Source: Pseudomonas putida
Lineage (GTDB): Bacteria > Pseudomonadota > Gammaproteobacteria > Pseudomonadales > Pseudomonadaceae
Length of the DNA: 64,000 bases
Direction: 5' to 3'
Assembly: GCA_041879295.1 (NCBI GenBank)
Contig: CP047152.1
Coordinates: forward strand, 1,307,501 to 1,371,500
Shown: one piece after another, positions 41,167 to 49,943 of the stretch
How positions within the stretch are numbered: the first letter of the stretch is position 1
Layout of the letters: every line of letters begins with the position of its first letter
The notes under the pieces: model-generated
What the model was told of the DNA's origin: nothing
The model's database searches: none
What the model saw: the letters and a program-made list of their open reading frames with translations, nothing else
Translations under genes and position numbers: made by a program

Positions 41167-42090
41167 TCATTTGGCCCGGCGGTAGGTGAGCAGCACGATA
41201 CCGCACACCACCACCGCGCCGCCGACCAGCTGCACAGTGCTCAGGTGCTGGTCGAGCAAGGCCCAGCCCAGCAACAACGTGGCGATGGGTTCAACGTTCA
41301 TTACCGGTGCGTTCTGCGCCATGTTCAGGCGAGGGACACAGACGAACAGCAAGCTGAAGGCCAGGCCATACAGCACTACCAGAGTGGCCAGGGCCGCCCA
41401 GCCACTGCTGCTGCCTGGCAGTGACAGACCGGATGGGATCACCCCGCTTGCGCCTGCAACCAGCATGCTGGAGAACACGATCAGCAGGGTCAGCAGGCTG
41501 CGTACAGGGCCGCGCACGGCAGCCAGTTTTTGGTCGGTGATCCACAAGGCACAGGCAAAGGCACAGGCCGCGCCGAAAGCCAGGCTTACCCCTAATGCCC
41601 AGTGCGGGTTGGCCGCAGCGCTGTCGGCCAGGTGTGCCGGCACATCCAGCGCCAGTACCAGGCCGCACAGAATCAGGCCCATGAACAACACCGTGCGGCC
41701 GGTGGGGCGTGCACCGCCCAGTGCCCATGTGAGCAGCGCCAGCAGCATCGGGAACGTGTTGCCCACCAGCAGCGCCAGGGCTACCGGAATGCGTGCGACT
41801 GCCGAATAAAGGCACAGGCTTTGGGTGGCGATCAGCAGGCCGAGCAGCAGTTGCCAATGCCGGGTACCGGCGGGCAGGCTCAGGGCCTGGCGTTGCCACA
41901 GCAGCAGGCAGGCAAGCACCAGCAAGGTAATACCTGAACGGCAGAGAATGGCCAGCAGCACGCCGGTGCCGTTGTCGAATGCGATGCGAGCGGCAATGTG
42001 GTTGCCGGCGAATGAACAGGCCAGCAGGGCCAGCAAGGCGATTGCCAGTTTGCGTGGGAATAGAGGTACAGCCGAGGAGGGGGCAGCCAT
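41167..42090 (-). CDS. DMT superfamily (EamA) permease
   Basis: 307 aa with two EamA repeats, about ten predicted spans. The N-repeat has FAGNHIAARIAFDNGTGVLLAILCRSG and the C-repeat has NVEPIATLLLGWALLDQHLSTVQLVGGAVVVCG. It sits in the uronate operon, 66 bases after dctM and 25 before the epimerase gene, so it may export or import a sugar-acid product. Substrate unknown. Confidence 0.85.
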   Translation of the reverse strand: MAAPSSAVPLFPRKLAIALLALLACSFAGNHIAARIAFDNGTGVLLAILCRSGITLLVLACLLLWQRQALSLPAGTRHWQLLLGLLIATQSLCLYSAVARIPVALALLVGNTFPMLLALLTWALGGARPTGRTVLFMGLILCGLVLALDVPAHLADSAAANPHWALGVSLAFGAACAFACALWITDQKLAAVRGPVRSLLTLLIVFSSMLVAGASGVIPSGLSLPGSSSGWAALATLVVLYGLAFSLLFVCVPRLNMAQNAPVMNVEPIATLLLGWALLDQHLSTVQLVGGAVVVCGIVLLTYRRAK

Positions 42091-42118
42091 GTGCAGGATC
42101 CGTTGCAGGTAGGGCCAA

Positions 42119-42137
42119 GGGGGCTGCTTTGCAGCCC
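42119..42137. other. hairpin between dctM and the DMT permease gene
   Basis: GGGCTGC-TTT-GCAGCCC forms a 7-bp perfect stem about 20 bases beyond the dctM stop. It might attenuate expression of the distal genes. The U-tract is weak. Confidence 0.4.
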
Positions 42138-42156
42138 ATCGCAGCCCCGGTTTTAT

Positions 42157-43437
42157 TTACAGCACCACACTGGGCAGCCACAGCGAGATGGCCGGAATGT
42201 AGGTCACCGCCATCAGCACCATGAACAGCGCCAGGTAGAACGGCAGCATTGCCTTGATCGTCGACTCGATGCTCACCTTGCCGATGGCTGAGCCGACGAA
42301 CAGCACGGCGCCCACCGGCGGTGTGATCAGCCCGATGCCCAGGTTCACCAGCATGATCATGCCAAAGTGCACCGGGTCCACGCCGATACCGGTGATCACC
42401 GGCAACAGGATCGGCGTAAGAATCAGGATCAGCGGCGCCATGTCCATCACCGTGCCCAGCAGCAACAGCATGAAGTTGATGCACATCAGGACCACATAGC
42501 GGTTGTCCGAGAGGGTCAGAAACGCCGTGGTGATCTTTGACGGGATCTGCATCAGCGTCATCACGTAACCAAAACTGGCAGCAAAGCCGATGAGGATCAT
42601 CACGATCGAGATGGTCCGTACCGTGCGGTGCATCAGCTTGGGCAGGTCGCGCCACTTGTAGTCGCGGTAGATGAACATGGTCACGAAGAACGACCACACC
42701 ACCGCCACTGCTGCCGATTCGGTCGCGGTGAACATGCCCGACAGAATGCCGCCCAGAATGATCACCATGGCCATCAGGCCCCACAGCGCTTCGCCGGCTA
42801 TCTTCAACGCCTGGCGCATCGGGATCACTTCACCCTTGGGGTAGTTGCGCTTCTTGGCAAAGATCAGGCACAGGCCCATCATCACGGCGCTCAGCAGCAA
42901 CCCGGGCATCACACCTGCCATGAACAGCGAGCCAATGGAAACCGTACCGCCCGCCGCCAGCGAGTACAGCACCGAGTTGTGGCTGGGCGGAGTCAGCAGC
43001 GCCTGTACCGAGCCGCTGACGGTCACGGCGGTGGAGAACTCGCGCGGGTAGCCTTTGCGCTCCATCTCCGGGATCAGCACCGAACCCACCGACGCGGTGT
43101 CCGCCACCGACGAGCCGGAGATTGCGCCGAAGAAGGTCGAGGCCATGATGTTGACCAGCGACAGCCCGCCACGCACGAAGCCCACCAGTACCCCGGCAAA
43201 CGCCACCAGTCGCCGTGACATTCCGCCTTCGGCCATGATCGCACCGGCCAGCACGAAGAACGGAATCGCCAGCAGCGAGAATTTGTTAACCCCACTGGCC
43301 ACCTGGATCATCATCGCCTGCAGCGGGATGTCGATCCACCAGGCGCCAATCAACGCCGACAGGCCCAGGGCGTAGGCCACTGGCATGCCCAGCAGAATAA
43401 GGGCAATGAAGCTGCCCAACAGAATGAACGCATCCAT
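42157..43437 (-). CDS. dctM: TRAP transporter large permease (DctM)
   Basis: 426 aa, about 12 predicted spans, the sodium-coupled subunit of the TRAP transporter. Conserved DctM motifs are visible: PYALGLSALIG-like start region, AGAIMAEGGMSRRLVAFAG near 60, SSVADTASVGSVLIPEM near 110, and GVINDVHFGM-like region VDPVHFGMIMLVNLGIGLITPPVG near 355. It starts immediately after the dctQ stop. Confidence 0.93.
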   Translation of the reverse strand: MDAFILLGSFIALILLGMPVAYALGLSALIGAWWIDIPLQAMMIQVASGVNKFSLLAIPFFVLAGAIMAEGGMSRRLVAFAGVLVGFVRGGLSLVNIMASTFFGAISGSSVADTASVGSVLIPEMERKGYPREFSTAVTVSGSVQALLTPPSHNSVLYSLAAGGTVSIGSLFMAGVMPGLLLSAVMMGLCLIFAKKRNYPKGEVIPMRQALKIAGEALWGLMAMVIILGGILSGMFTATESAAVAVVWSFFVTMFIYRDYKWRDLPKLMHRTVRTISIVMILIGFAASFGYVMTLMQIPSKITTAFLTLSDNRYVVLMCINFMLLLLGTVMDMAPLILILTPILLPVITGIGVDPVHFGMIMLVNLGIGLITPPVGAVLFVGSAIGKVSIESTIKAMLPFYLALFMVLMAVTYIPAISLWLPSVVL

Positions 43438-43965
43438 TTATGCTGCTCCTTCGTTTTCTTCCAGGTGGTCGAAGCGCACTACCTTGCGGTGGCTCTGATC
43501 GCCCAGCAGGAGCCTTTCCAGCACAAAGACCAGGGTCAGCACGCCACCGATCGGGATCGGCGCATAGGTCATGCCCACCCGCACCCCCGGCAGTGACGCC
43601 AGAAACTGGTTCCAGGTGGTGATGCACAGCTTGGTGCCGTAGTAGGTCATGAACACGCACACCAGAATCATCAACACTTGCACCAGTAGCGCGGCCAGGC
43701 TGCGCTGCAGCGGTGGCAGGCGGTCGGTGATCATCGTCACCGCCATGTGTGCCCCGGCCCGGTAGCTTGCGGCGGCGCCGACGAAGGTGAACACCACCAT
43801 CAGCAGGATGGCTACTGGCTCCGGCCAGCTGGCGCCGGTGCCGAGCACGTAGCGGGCGAAGATGCCCCACGGAATGATCAGTGACATGGTCAGGATCGAC
43901 AGGCCGGCAACCCAGGTGCAGGTGCAGTACAGCGTGTCGTTCACACGCAGGAACAGGTTTTTCAT
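43438..43965 (-). CDS. dctQ: TRAP transporter small permease (DctQ)
   Basis: 175 aa, four predicted spans, the small membrane subunit. I start it at ATG 43965 (MKNLFLRVNDTLY), with GGTGAT upstream at good spacing; ATG 43971 is possible. The longer reading from 44193 is not credible because its first 70 residues are Arg-rich and overlap dctP. The motif ASWPEPVAILLMVVFTFVGAAASYRAG near 55 is characteristic of DctQ. Confidence 0.9.
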   Translation of the reverse strand: MKNLFLRVNDTLYCTCTWVAGLSILTMSLIIPWGIFARYVLGTGASWPEPVAILLMVVFTFVGAAASYRAGAHMAVTMITDRLPPLQRSLAALLVQVLMILVCVFMTYYGTKLCITTWNQFLASLPGVRVGMTYAPIPIGGVLTLVFVLERLLLGDQSHRKVVRFDHLEENEGAA

Positions 43966-44030
43966 GGGCATCACCAAAGCGGCAATGCGGCGGGCGCCGC
44001 GCTGCCGAGGTCGTTCGGGAAGGGGCGCGG

Positions 44031-45002
44031 TTACTGGACAGCGTTGATACGTTTCATCAGGTCGGCGTACTGCGCGCCGTATTTTTCGCGTACCGAAGCG
44101 GTGGCGTCGTAGAACGGCTTCTTGTCGACGGTAATGAATTCGACACCGGCGGCCTTGAGCTTCTCTTCGCTGGCGGCGGTCTTGGCATCCCACAGCGCGC
44201 GCTCTTCCATCTGTGCTTCACGCGCCACCTTCTTCACCAGCGCCTGCTGCTCGGGGCTGAGCTTGTTCCAGGTGGTCTTGGACATCACAACCGGCTCCGG
44301 GAGGATCAGGTGGCCAGTGAGGGTGTAGTACTTGGCGCTCTGGAAGTGGTTGTGCTCAAGTAGCGTGGGCGGGTTGTTCTCGGCACCATCGATCACGCCA
44401 GTCTGCAGGGCACTGAAGATTTCCCCGGTGTCCATGGCGATGCCGTTGCCGCCCATGGCGTTCATCATGTCGATGAACAGCGGGTTGCCCTGTACGCGAA
44501 TCTTCATGCCCTTGAGGTCTTCCAGGCTGCGTACCGGCTTTTTCGTGTAGATGCTGCGCGAGCCCCCATCCATCCAGGCCAGGGCTACCAGGTTGAAATC
44601 GGAATTGGTGATCTTGTCGAGAATTTCCTGGCCGATCTCGCCGTCGATGATCTTGCGCATGTGATCATGGTCGCGGAACACGAACGGCATGTTGAACACG
44701 TTCACATCCGGCACCACCGGGCCGACTATCCCTAAGCTGACACGGGTCATTTGCACGGCACCGATCTGTGCCTGTTCGATCACTTCCTTTTCAGAACCCA
44801 GAACGCCGCCGGCGAACATCTTGAAGGTGATTTCGCCATTGCTGGCGTCTTCCAGCTTTTTACCCATGTTCTGTTCCGCCACCACGGTCGGGTACCCGGC
44901 CGGGTGAATTTCGGCGAACTTGATGTCCAGCGCCGAAGCAGGCATGGCCACGCTGAAGGCGAACGGGAGTACGGCAAGGAGCAGCTTGCGTTTGAACGTC
45001 AT
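44031..45002 (-). CDS. dctP: TRAP transporter substrate-binding protein (DctP)
   Basis: 323-aa periplasmic protein with signal peptide MTFKRKLLLAVLPFAFSVAM...ASA. The DctP core is clear: FNMPFVFRDHDHMRKI near 108, MKIRVQGNPLFIDMMNAMGGN near 165 (conserved Arg for the carboxylate), and EIFSALQTGVIDGAENNP near 190. With the Udh/lactonase neighbours the ligand is probably a hexuronate (glucuronate or galacturonate). Confidence 0.92.
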   Translation of the reverse strand: MTFKRKLLLAVLPFAFSVAMPASALDIKFAEIHPAGYPTVVAEQNMGKKLEDASNGEITFKMFAGGVLGSEKEVIEQAQIGAVQMTRVSLGIVGPVVPDVNVFNMPFVFRDHDHMRKIIDGEIGQEILDKITNSDFNLVALAWMDGGSRSIYTKKPVRSLEDLKGMKIRVQGNPLFIDMMNAMGGNGIAMDTGEIFSALQTGVIDGAENNPPTLLEHNHFQSAKYYTLTGHLILPEPVVMSKTTWNKLSPEQQALVKKVAREAQMEERALWDAKTAASEEKLKAAGVEFITVDKKPFYDATASVREKYGAQYADLMKRINAVQ

Positions 45003-45067
45003 GATGAAACTCCGTGGTTTTTATTATCTGGTTTCGTGGGTACAAGTGTGGGTATGGCTAGGGGGCG

Positions 45068-45949
45068 TCAGCCCCGGTAGGCAGGTTCCTCCAGGCCCTT
45101 GGTGCCAGGGTCGAGGGCAAATACCCCGCCAGCCAGGGGCTGGTCGCTGAGGTCGATGCCCGTGGGGCGGATCGAGGTAACGTACAGAATGTCCAGGCTG
45201 GCGCCGCCAAAGGCACACATTGCCGGCTTTTTCACCGGCACGCGGAGCGATCGGTCGAGGCGACCTTCGGGGGTGAAACGGTGGATCTGCCCGGCGTCGT
45301 TGCCGCAGATCCAGTAGCAGCCGTCCTGGTCGATGGCGGCACCATCCGGGCGGCCGGGGTAGTCGCGCATGTCGATGAACAGCCGTTTGTTGTGCGGTGT
45401 GCCGCTGTCGATGTCGTAGTCGAAAGCCCACACCTTCTGCACGTTCGGGTGCGAGTCGGACAGGTACATGCGCGTGCCGTCGGGGCTGAAGGTCAGGCCG
45501 TTGGGCACGATCATGCCGTCCTGCTGCAGGTGCAGCTGGCCTTCGCCGTCCAGCCGGTACAGCGCGCCCACGTGGGCACCTTGCTGCATGTCCAGCAGCA
45601 TGGTCCCGGCCCAGAAGCGGCCCTGACGGTCGCAGCGGCCATCGTTGAAGCGCATGCCGGCCTGAGCGTGCTGCACGTTGCTGAGCAGCCGGCTGTCCAG
45701 GCTGCCGTCCGCCATGGCCTGGAGCTGAAAGATGCCGCTTTCCATGCCCGCAACCCAACCCTGACCGCTGCGGGCTATACAGGCCAGCATCTCGTCGCCC
45801 TGCCAGCACTGGTGTTTGCCATCGGCCGCTTGCCAGCGATGCAACTGGCGAGCGGGAATGTCTACCCAGTACAAGGCCTGTTCACCGGGGTGCCACACAG
45901 GGCTTTCGCCGGTACCGTTGCGGGCGTCGACGATTAGTTCGCAGTTCAT
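45068..45949 (-). CDS. SMP-30/gluconolactonase family lactonase (uronate lactonase)
   Basis: 293-aa six-bladed beta-propeller. The metal ligands appear in GESPVW (Glu14), RFNDGRCD near 100, VPNGLTFSPDG near 150 and a late Asp near 200. In uronate clusters such proteins (UxuL type in the literature) hydrolyse the aldarolactone made by Udh, and that is the inferred role. It lies 21 bases after udh in the operon. Confidence 0.87.
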   Translation of the reverse strand: MNCELIVDARNGTGESPVWHPGEQALYWVDIPARQLHRWQAADGKHQCWQGDEMLACIARSGQGWVAGMESGIFQLQAMADGSLDSRLLSNVQHAQAGMRFNDGRCDRQGRFWAGTMLLDMQQGAHVGALYRLDGEGQLHLQQDGMIVPNGLTFSPDGTRMYLSDSHPNVQKVWAFDYDIDSGTPHNKRLFIDMRDYPGRPDGAAIDQDGCYWICGNDAGQIHRFTPEGRLDRSLRVPVKKPAMCAFGGASLDILYVTSIRPTGIDLSDQPLAGGVFALDPGTKGLEEPAYRG

Positions 45950-45970
45950 GCCGTGCCTCTTGGCTTGGGG

Positions 45971-46777
45971 TCAGTTGAACGGGCCGGCCACGGCGAAAGC
46001 GCCGCCTTGGTAGACCATGCTCGGGTCATCGGCGGCAGGGGCCGGTTGGGCCTCCACGGCAGCGCGGAAGGTTTCGGAGCTGTCCTTGGGTACATAGCCC
46101 AGGTGCGCGGCATGGCGGTTGTCCCACCACACGGTGCGATTGTCGGACGCGCCATAGACAATGGTGTGACCAACGCCGGGGGTGGACAGCCCGCGTTCGA
46201 TCAACTGCACCAGGTCGTCGTAGCTCAGCCAAGTGCAGAGCATGCGCGGGTTCTGTGGCTGCGGGAACGACGAGCCGATGCGAATGCTGACGGTCTCGAT
46301 GCCGTAGCGGTCAAAATAGAAGCTGGCCACATCTTCGCCGTAGCACTTGGACAGCCCGTAATAGCTGTCGGGACGGCGCGGCGCGTGAGCGTCGATGCGC
46401 TCATCCTGGCGATAGAAACCGATGGTGTGGTTGGAGCTGGCGAAGATGATGCGCTTGACCCCATGCTTGCGCGCCGCCTCGTACACGTGGAACACGCCGC
46501 AGATATTCGGGCCGAGAATCTCTTCGAAGGCGTGCTCGGTAGAAACCCCGCCGAAGTGGAGGATGGCGTCTACGCCCTCGACCAGGGCATGCACCGCAGC
46601 CTTGTCGGCCAGGTCGCAGGTAATGACTTCTTCATGCGGGCCCGCGGCCGGGGCCATGGGGCTGATATCAGACAGGCGCAGGACCTCGGCGTAGCCTTGC
46701 AGGCGTTCGCGAAGGACCTTGCCCAGGCCGCCTGCGGCTCCGGTGAGCAGCAGGCGATTGAAGGGAGTAGTGGTCAT
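45971..46777 (-). CDS. udh: uronate dehydrogenase (NAD-dependent)
   Basis: 268-aa short-chain/epimerase-type enzyme that oxidises glucuronate and galacturonate to aldarolactones. Rossmann motif LLTGAAGGLG is at residues 10-19, catalytic SSN near 115, and YxxxK is YGLSK (Tyr140, Lys144). Length and motifs match bacterial uronate dehydrogenases. It is the first gene of the operon that continues through SMP-30, dctPQM, the DMT permease and the mutarotase. A candidate operator stands 29 bases upstream. Confidence 0.9.
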   Translation of the reverse strand: MTTTPFNRLLLTGAAGGLGKVLRERLQGYAEVLRLSDISPMAPAAGPHEEVITCDLADKAAVHALVEGVDAILHFGGVSTEHAFEEILGPNICGVFHVYEAARKHGVKRIIFASSNHTIGFYRQDERIDAHAPRRPDSYYGLSKCYGEDVASFYFDRYGIETVSIRIGSSFPQPQNPRMLCTWLSYDDLVQLIERGLSTPGVGHTIVYGASDNRTVWWDNRHAAHLGYVPKDSSETFRAAVEAQPAPAADDPSMVYQGGAFAVAGPFN

Positions 46778-46805
46778 GGCCAGCTCTTGTTGTTAATTGT
46801 TGTAG

Positions 46806-46818
46806 GTTGTCGTATGAC
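46806..46818. promoter_or_regulatory. operator-like site upstream of udh
   Basis: GTTGTCGTATGAC lies 29 bases before the udh start. It matches the perfect GTTGT-CGT-ACAAC palindrome upstream of the OprD gene except at the right arm, and the flanking GATTATT segment is also shared. This points to the same repressor or activator, perhaps a GntR-type hexuronate regulator. Confidence 0.6.
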
Positions 46819-46922
46819 TTGGCTGATTATTGGCGGTGGTTCTGTGTGTTGTCAATGAGGCTTGGGCGGCTTTTGCCGGCCTTTTCGCGTGTAAAAATAC
46901 GAAAGGCCTGCGCGGTCGCCCT

Positions 46923-47026
46923 TAGGAGCGGGTTTACCCGCGAAGAGGCCGGCCCTGCTGGCCAATCTCCACCCGTCGTTCACCGTTGCCGCCACCACCG
47001 TATTCGCGGGTAAACCCGCTCCTACA
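46923..47026. repeat. BIME-like REP pair, copy 1
   Basis: Two inverted REPs (TAGGAGCGGGTTTACCCGCG... and ...CGCGGGTAAACCCGCTCCTA) flank about 60 bases with CGGCCCTGCTGGCCAATC. A near-identical copy follows at 47071. Confidence 0.85.
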
Positions 47027-47070
47027 CCTGATCAATGTTGGACACAGGTCGGTGGTTGGGCACAGGCCGT

Positions 47071-47170
47071 TGTAGGAGCGGGTTCACCCGCGAAAGGGCC
47101 GGCCCTGCTGGCCAATCTCCACCTGTCGTTCACCGTTTCCATCGCCACCGTATTCGCGGGTAAACCCGCA
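47071..47170. repeat. BIME-like REP pair, copy 2
   Basis: Second copy of the same element, over 90 percent identical by eye. Its right end lacks the final CTCCTA and runs into the OprD 3' region. The gap between udh and the OprD stop (about 400 bases) holds little else. Confidence 0.85.
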
Positions 47171-47178
47171 GGTCTTGA

Positions 47179-48417
47179 TCAGAGCAGCGACAATGGATAG
47201 TTGAAGATCAACCGGTTCTCATCGAACTCGTTATTGCTGTAATCCCGGCGAATCGACGAGTTACGCCATTTCACGCTCAAATCCTTGAACGCCCCGCTCT
47301 GGATCACATACGCAAGCTCCGTTTCACGCACCCACTCCTTGCCATCGGTCACGCCCCCGCTGTGCACATCGCGCCCGCTGATGTAGCGGTTCATCAGGGT
47401 CAACCCCGGTACCCCGACGGTGACGAAGTTGAAGTCATGGCGCACCTGCCACGAACGCTCGTTGGCATTGTCGAAGCTGGAGTTGTAACTATCGTTGGCC
47501 AAGGTCCCGCCACTGGTGCCGTTCACCCGCATCCAGGTATCACCATCGACTTTCTGCAGCCCCACCCAGAAGGTGCTGCCGCCGTACTTGGCCGAGAACA
47601 TCCCCGAGTAGGTCTTGTTGTCCAGCTGCCCGGCGCGCTCGGAGCCGTCCTCGTCGCCATGGAAGTAGCCCAGGTTCGCACCCAGGGTCCAGTCACCCAC
47701 CGGCTGGCTGTGGCTCAGTTGCAGGTATTGCTGCTGGTACACGTCCTTCAGCACCGCATTCCAAAGCCCCACCAGCGTGCGGTCCTGGTTGAACTTGTAC
47801 TCGCCGCCGACGAAGTTGAAGCGGTCCGACACGCCGCCGCCGTAGCTCATGTCTTCCATGCTCGCGTCGTTACGCGGGCTGTTGCCGCGGAACTGGCCGC
47901 CGTACAGGGTCAGCCCGGCGATTTCGTTGGAGGTCACCTGCCCGCCACGAAATGTTTGCGGCAACGAACGCCCGTCGTCCGAACGCAGAATCGGCAGCAC
48001 CGGCATCCATTCACCGATCTTCAGTTCGGTCTTGGAAATACGCGCCTTGCCCGCCACTGCCAGGCGCCCGTAATCGCCGGCTGGCCGGCCATCGTCATGG
48101 CGAGGCAGCAACGCCGTACCATAAGTGCCGCCACCACCGTCGAGCTTGACCGACCACATCCCCAGCACATCAACGCCAAAGCCGATGGGCCCTTCGGTGA
48201 ACCCCGAGCGGGCATCGAGAATGAAGCTTTGCGTCCACTCCTCGGCCTTGCTTTGCGGGTTGCTGGGGTTGGTGAAGTTGCGGTTGATGTAGAAGTTGCG
48301 CAACCCGAGGGTGGCCTTGCTGTCTTCGACAAATCCCGCAGCCAGGCTGGTGCCCGGCAGGCCGGCGATAACCCCGGCGCCAAGCAGGGCGAAGGGCAGG
48401 GTGTGGCAGATTTTCAT
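47179..48417 (-). CDS. OprD family outer-membrane porin
   Basis: 412-aa porin. I start at ATG 48417 (MKICHTLPFALLGAGVIAG) with a signal peptide ending SLAA-G; the longer start adds 17 residues and is unlikely. The mature protein begins GFVEDSKATLGLRNFYINRN, an OprD hallmark, and ends LIFNYPLSLL with the terminal hydrophobic residues of the last barrel strand. By context it should take uronates across the outer membrane. A perfect palindromic operator lies about 240 bases upstream, shared with the udh operon. Confidence 0.9.
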   Translation of the reverse strand: MKICHTLPFALLGAGVIAGLPGTSLAAGFVEDSKATLGLRNFYINRNFTNPSNPQSKAEEWTQSFILDARSGFTEGPIGFGVDVLGMWSVKLDGGGGTYGTALLPRHDDGRPAGDYGRLAVAGKARISKTELKIGEWMPVLPILRSDDGRSLPQTFRGGQVTSNEIAGLTLYGGQFRGNSPRNDASMEDMSYGGGVSDRFNFVGGEYKFNQDRTLVGLWNAVLKDVYQQQYLQLSHSQPVGDWTLGANLGYFHGDEDGSERAGQLDNKTYSGMFSAKYGGSTFWVGLQKVDGDTWMRVNGTSGGTLANDSYNSSFDNANERSWQVRHDFNFVTVGVPGLTLMNRYISGRDVHSGGVTDGKEWVRETELAYVIQSGAFKDLSVKWRNSSIRRDYSNNEFDENRLIFNYPLSLL

Positions 48418-48655
48418 TATTGTTGTGCTCCCTAAGGGTGTGGCAGCCCGTCCACCGGGCACGCGCAAGCGGCCTGCGGTAGGGGCGGGTAGATAACGGG
48501 CCGGTCAGGGCCAGGGGTGAATGCGCGGTAACCGGGCGCTACGTACTGGCTGGGGTACGCGAGCTGGCCGGGGGAAGAGGGGTGTGCAACAGGCGTGGGT
48601 GCAGCGGGATGGGTGTCGACATGGGTTCGTCCACGGATTGTTGTTTTTGTTATGT

Positions 48656-48668
48656 GTTGTCGTACAAC
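48656..48668. promoter_or_regulatory. perfect palindromic operator upstream of the OprD gene
   Basis: GTTGT-CGT-ACAAC, followed by a GATTATT segment shared with the udh site. It is probably the binding site of a hexuronate-responsive regulator. Confidence 0.65.
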
Positions 48669-48836
48669 TATGGGCGATTATTAGCAGGGGGGAAGTGGGC
48701 TGTCAACGCCTGATGGCTGTGCAATTTAGGGGTAAGATGGCAAAAATCTGGCTGCGGAAGCTCTACCGAGAGCCCTCTAGAGACATACTACGACTAAGGT
48801 AGTCCTAGGCACTATCCCAGCAGCGGGCGCGACCCC

Positions 48837-48921
48837 TGTAGGAGCGGCTTTAGCCGCGAACACCGGCAAAGCCGGTGCCATCCATCGCGTAACCTGCTTC
48901 GCGGGCAAGCCCGCTCCCACA
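48837..48921. repeat. REP pair
   Basis: TGTAGGAGCGGCTTTAGCCGCG and CGCGGGCAAGCCCGCTCCCACA in inverted orientation around a CCGGCAAAGCCGG hairpin. Confidence 0.8.
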
Positions 48922-49208
48922 GACGTACGCCTGTAAACCGAAGACATGGTTTACAAATCCAATCCAATCGGCTGTGGACCTTGTCTTTACCCTGCGCTAT
49001 CTTCAGATCTGGCCTCGCCCTCGACCACGTAGACTGGCATGTCCAGTCCCGGCACCTCGTTGTGCCGTACCCCTCTTGTCGGCGTGGGCGGGGCCTATTC
49101 ATTTGCGGAGCGACTGACTGGATGAGATCGAGCGCTCCCTAGCCCTCGCAGTTCATGCAAGCAAGCAGAACCTGCGCCGTAGCGCGCCTCTTTCCTTCAG
49201 CCAGTTCA
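48922..49208. other. 287-base intergenic stretch with no supported gene
   Basis: Between the REP pair and the zeta-toxin stop. I see no ribosome site with a plausible ORF, no tRNA and no clear terminator. It could be a decayed 5' or 3' remnant but gives no recognisable protein. Confidence 0.4.
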
Positions 49209-49943
49209 TCAAGATTCCCAAACCCGGCTCAGGTAGGCGTTGATGAACCAATCTGGCATGTCGTCCTGATGAAACTCCAGCGTGGTGCCATCAGTAATCT
49301 CTGCAAGAAAGACAGACTCATCTCCGGAGTTATCGAAAATATAAGCCCGATTTGCTGCGGAAATGGCCTCTGGAAGCAGTGAGAGTGTTCGAGCATAGCG
49401 CTGGGTAATTTTGTCTCTCGGGACGTCATGCCCGCCATCATCGACCCGGTTTGCTACCCGAAGAATATTGATCTGCGGTGAATCGGTGGCTACGAAATAC
49501 AGGTAGGTCCGGTAGCCCATCTGCTGAGCCGTTTCCATAAATCGAACCTTCTCCGAAGAGGACATCACTGTCTCGAACGTGAAGCTGATTCTGCGTTCGA
49601 GCAATTGATGGCGGATGAGGTCTGCAATGACTGCAGCGTGGTAGGAATTTACATCCACGCCTCGGAATTCGATTTTTTGGCCTACGAGTGTTAGCCGGCC
49701 TGCACTCTCCTGCAGGCCTGCCCTTATGATCAATGGATGCTGGGTGAGATACGTCCGTAATGCCTGCTCGGTGAGCTCAAGGCCATAATCACTCAGGTCG
49801 ATGAACCCTGTCGTTTTGGCAGACTTTTCAAGTTCATCAGCATTGACGTAAAGGTTGACCAGCCGAGCTGGAATCTGGTCCTTGATGGTGCTTTTGCCAG
49901 ACCCATTAGGGCCGGCAAAAACGCGAAGCTTAGGCGCGCCCAC
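49209..49943 (-). CDS. zeta toxin family ATPase/kinase
   Basis: 244 aa. The P-loop GPNGSGKST is at residues 11-19. NADE near 34, FETVMSS near 122, then a segment with RVDDGGHDVPRDKITQRYARTL near 166, match the zeta-toxin or UDP-GlcNAc-kinase-like group. Such kinases can poison cell-wall synthesis. It overlaps the upstream 101-aa gene by 14 bases, the common arrangement for a toxin and its antitoxin, so it may form a toxin-antitoxin pair. Confidence 0.82.
   Translation of the reverse strand: MGAPKLRVFAGPNGSGKSTIKDQIPARLVNLYVNADELEKSAKTTGFIDLSDYGLELTEQALRTYLTQHPLIIRAGLQESAGRLTLVGQKIEFRGVDVNSYHAAVIADLIRHQLLERRISFTFETVMSSSEKVRFMETAQQMGYRTYLYFVATDSPQINILRVANRVDDGGHDVPRDKITQRYARTLSLLPEAISAANRAYIFDNSGDESVFLAEITDGTTLEFHQDDMPDWFINAYLSRVWES

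Noticed and set aside
43966..44193. Extended N-terminus of DctQ from 44193
   Set aside because: The extra 76 residues are Arg-rich, overlap the dctP coding frame and lack a membrane or signal character.
48521..48802. 93-aa plus-strand frame in the OprD upstream region
   Set aside because: It spans the operator and promoter, is Arg/Gly-rich and has no domain.
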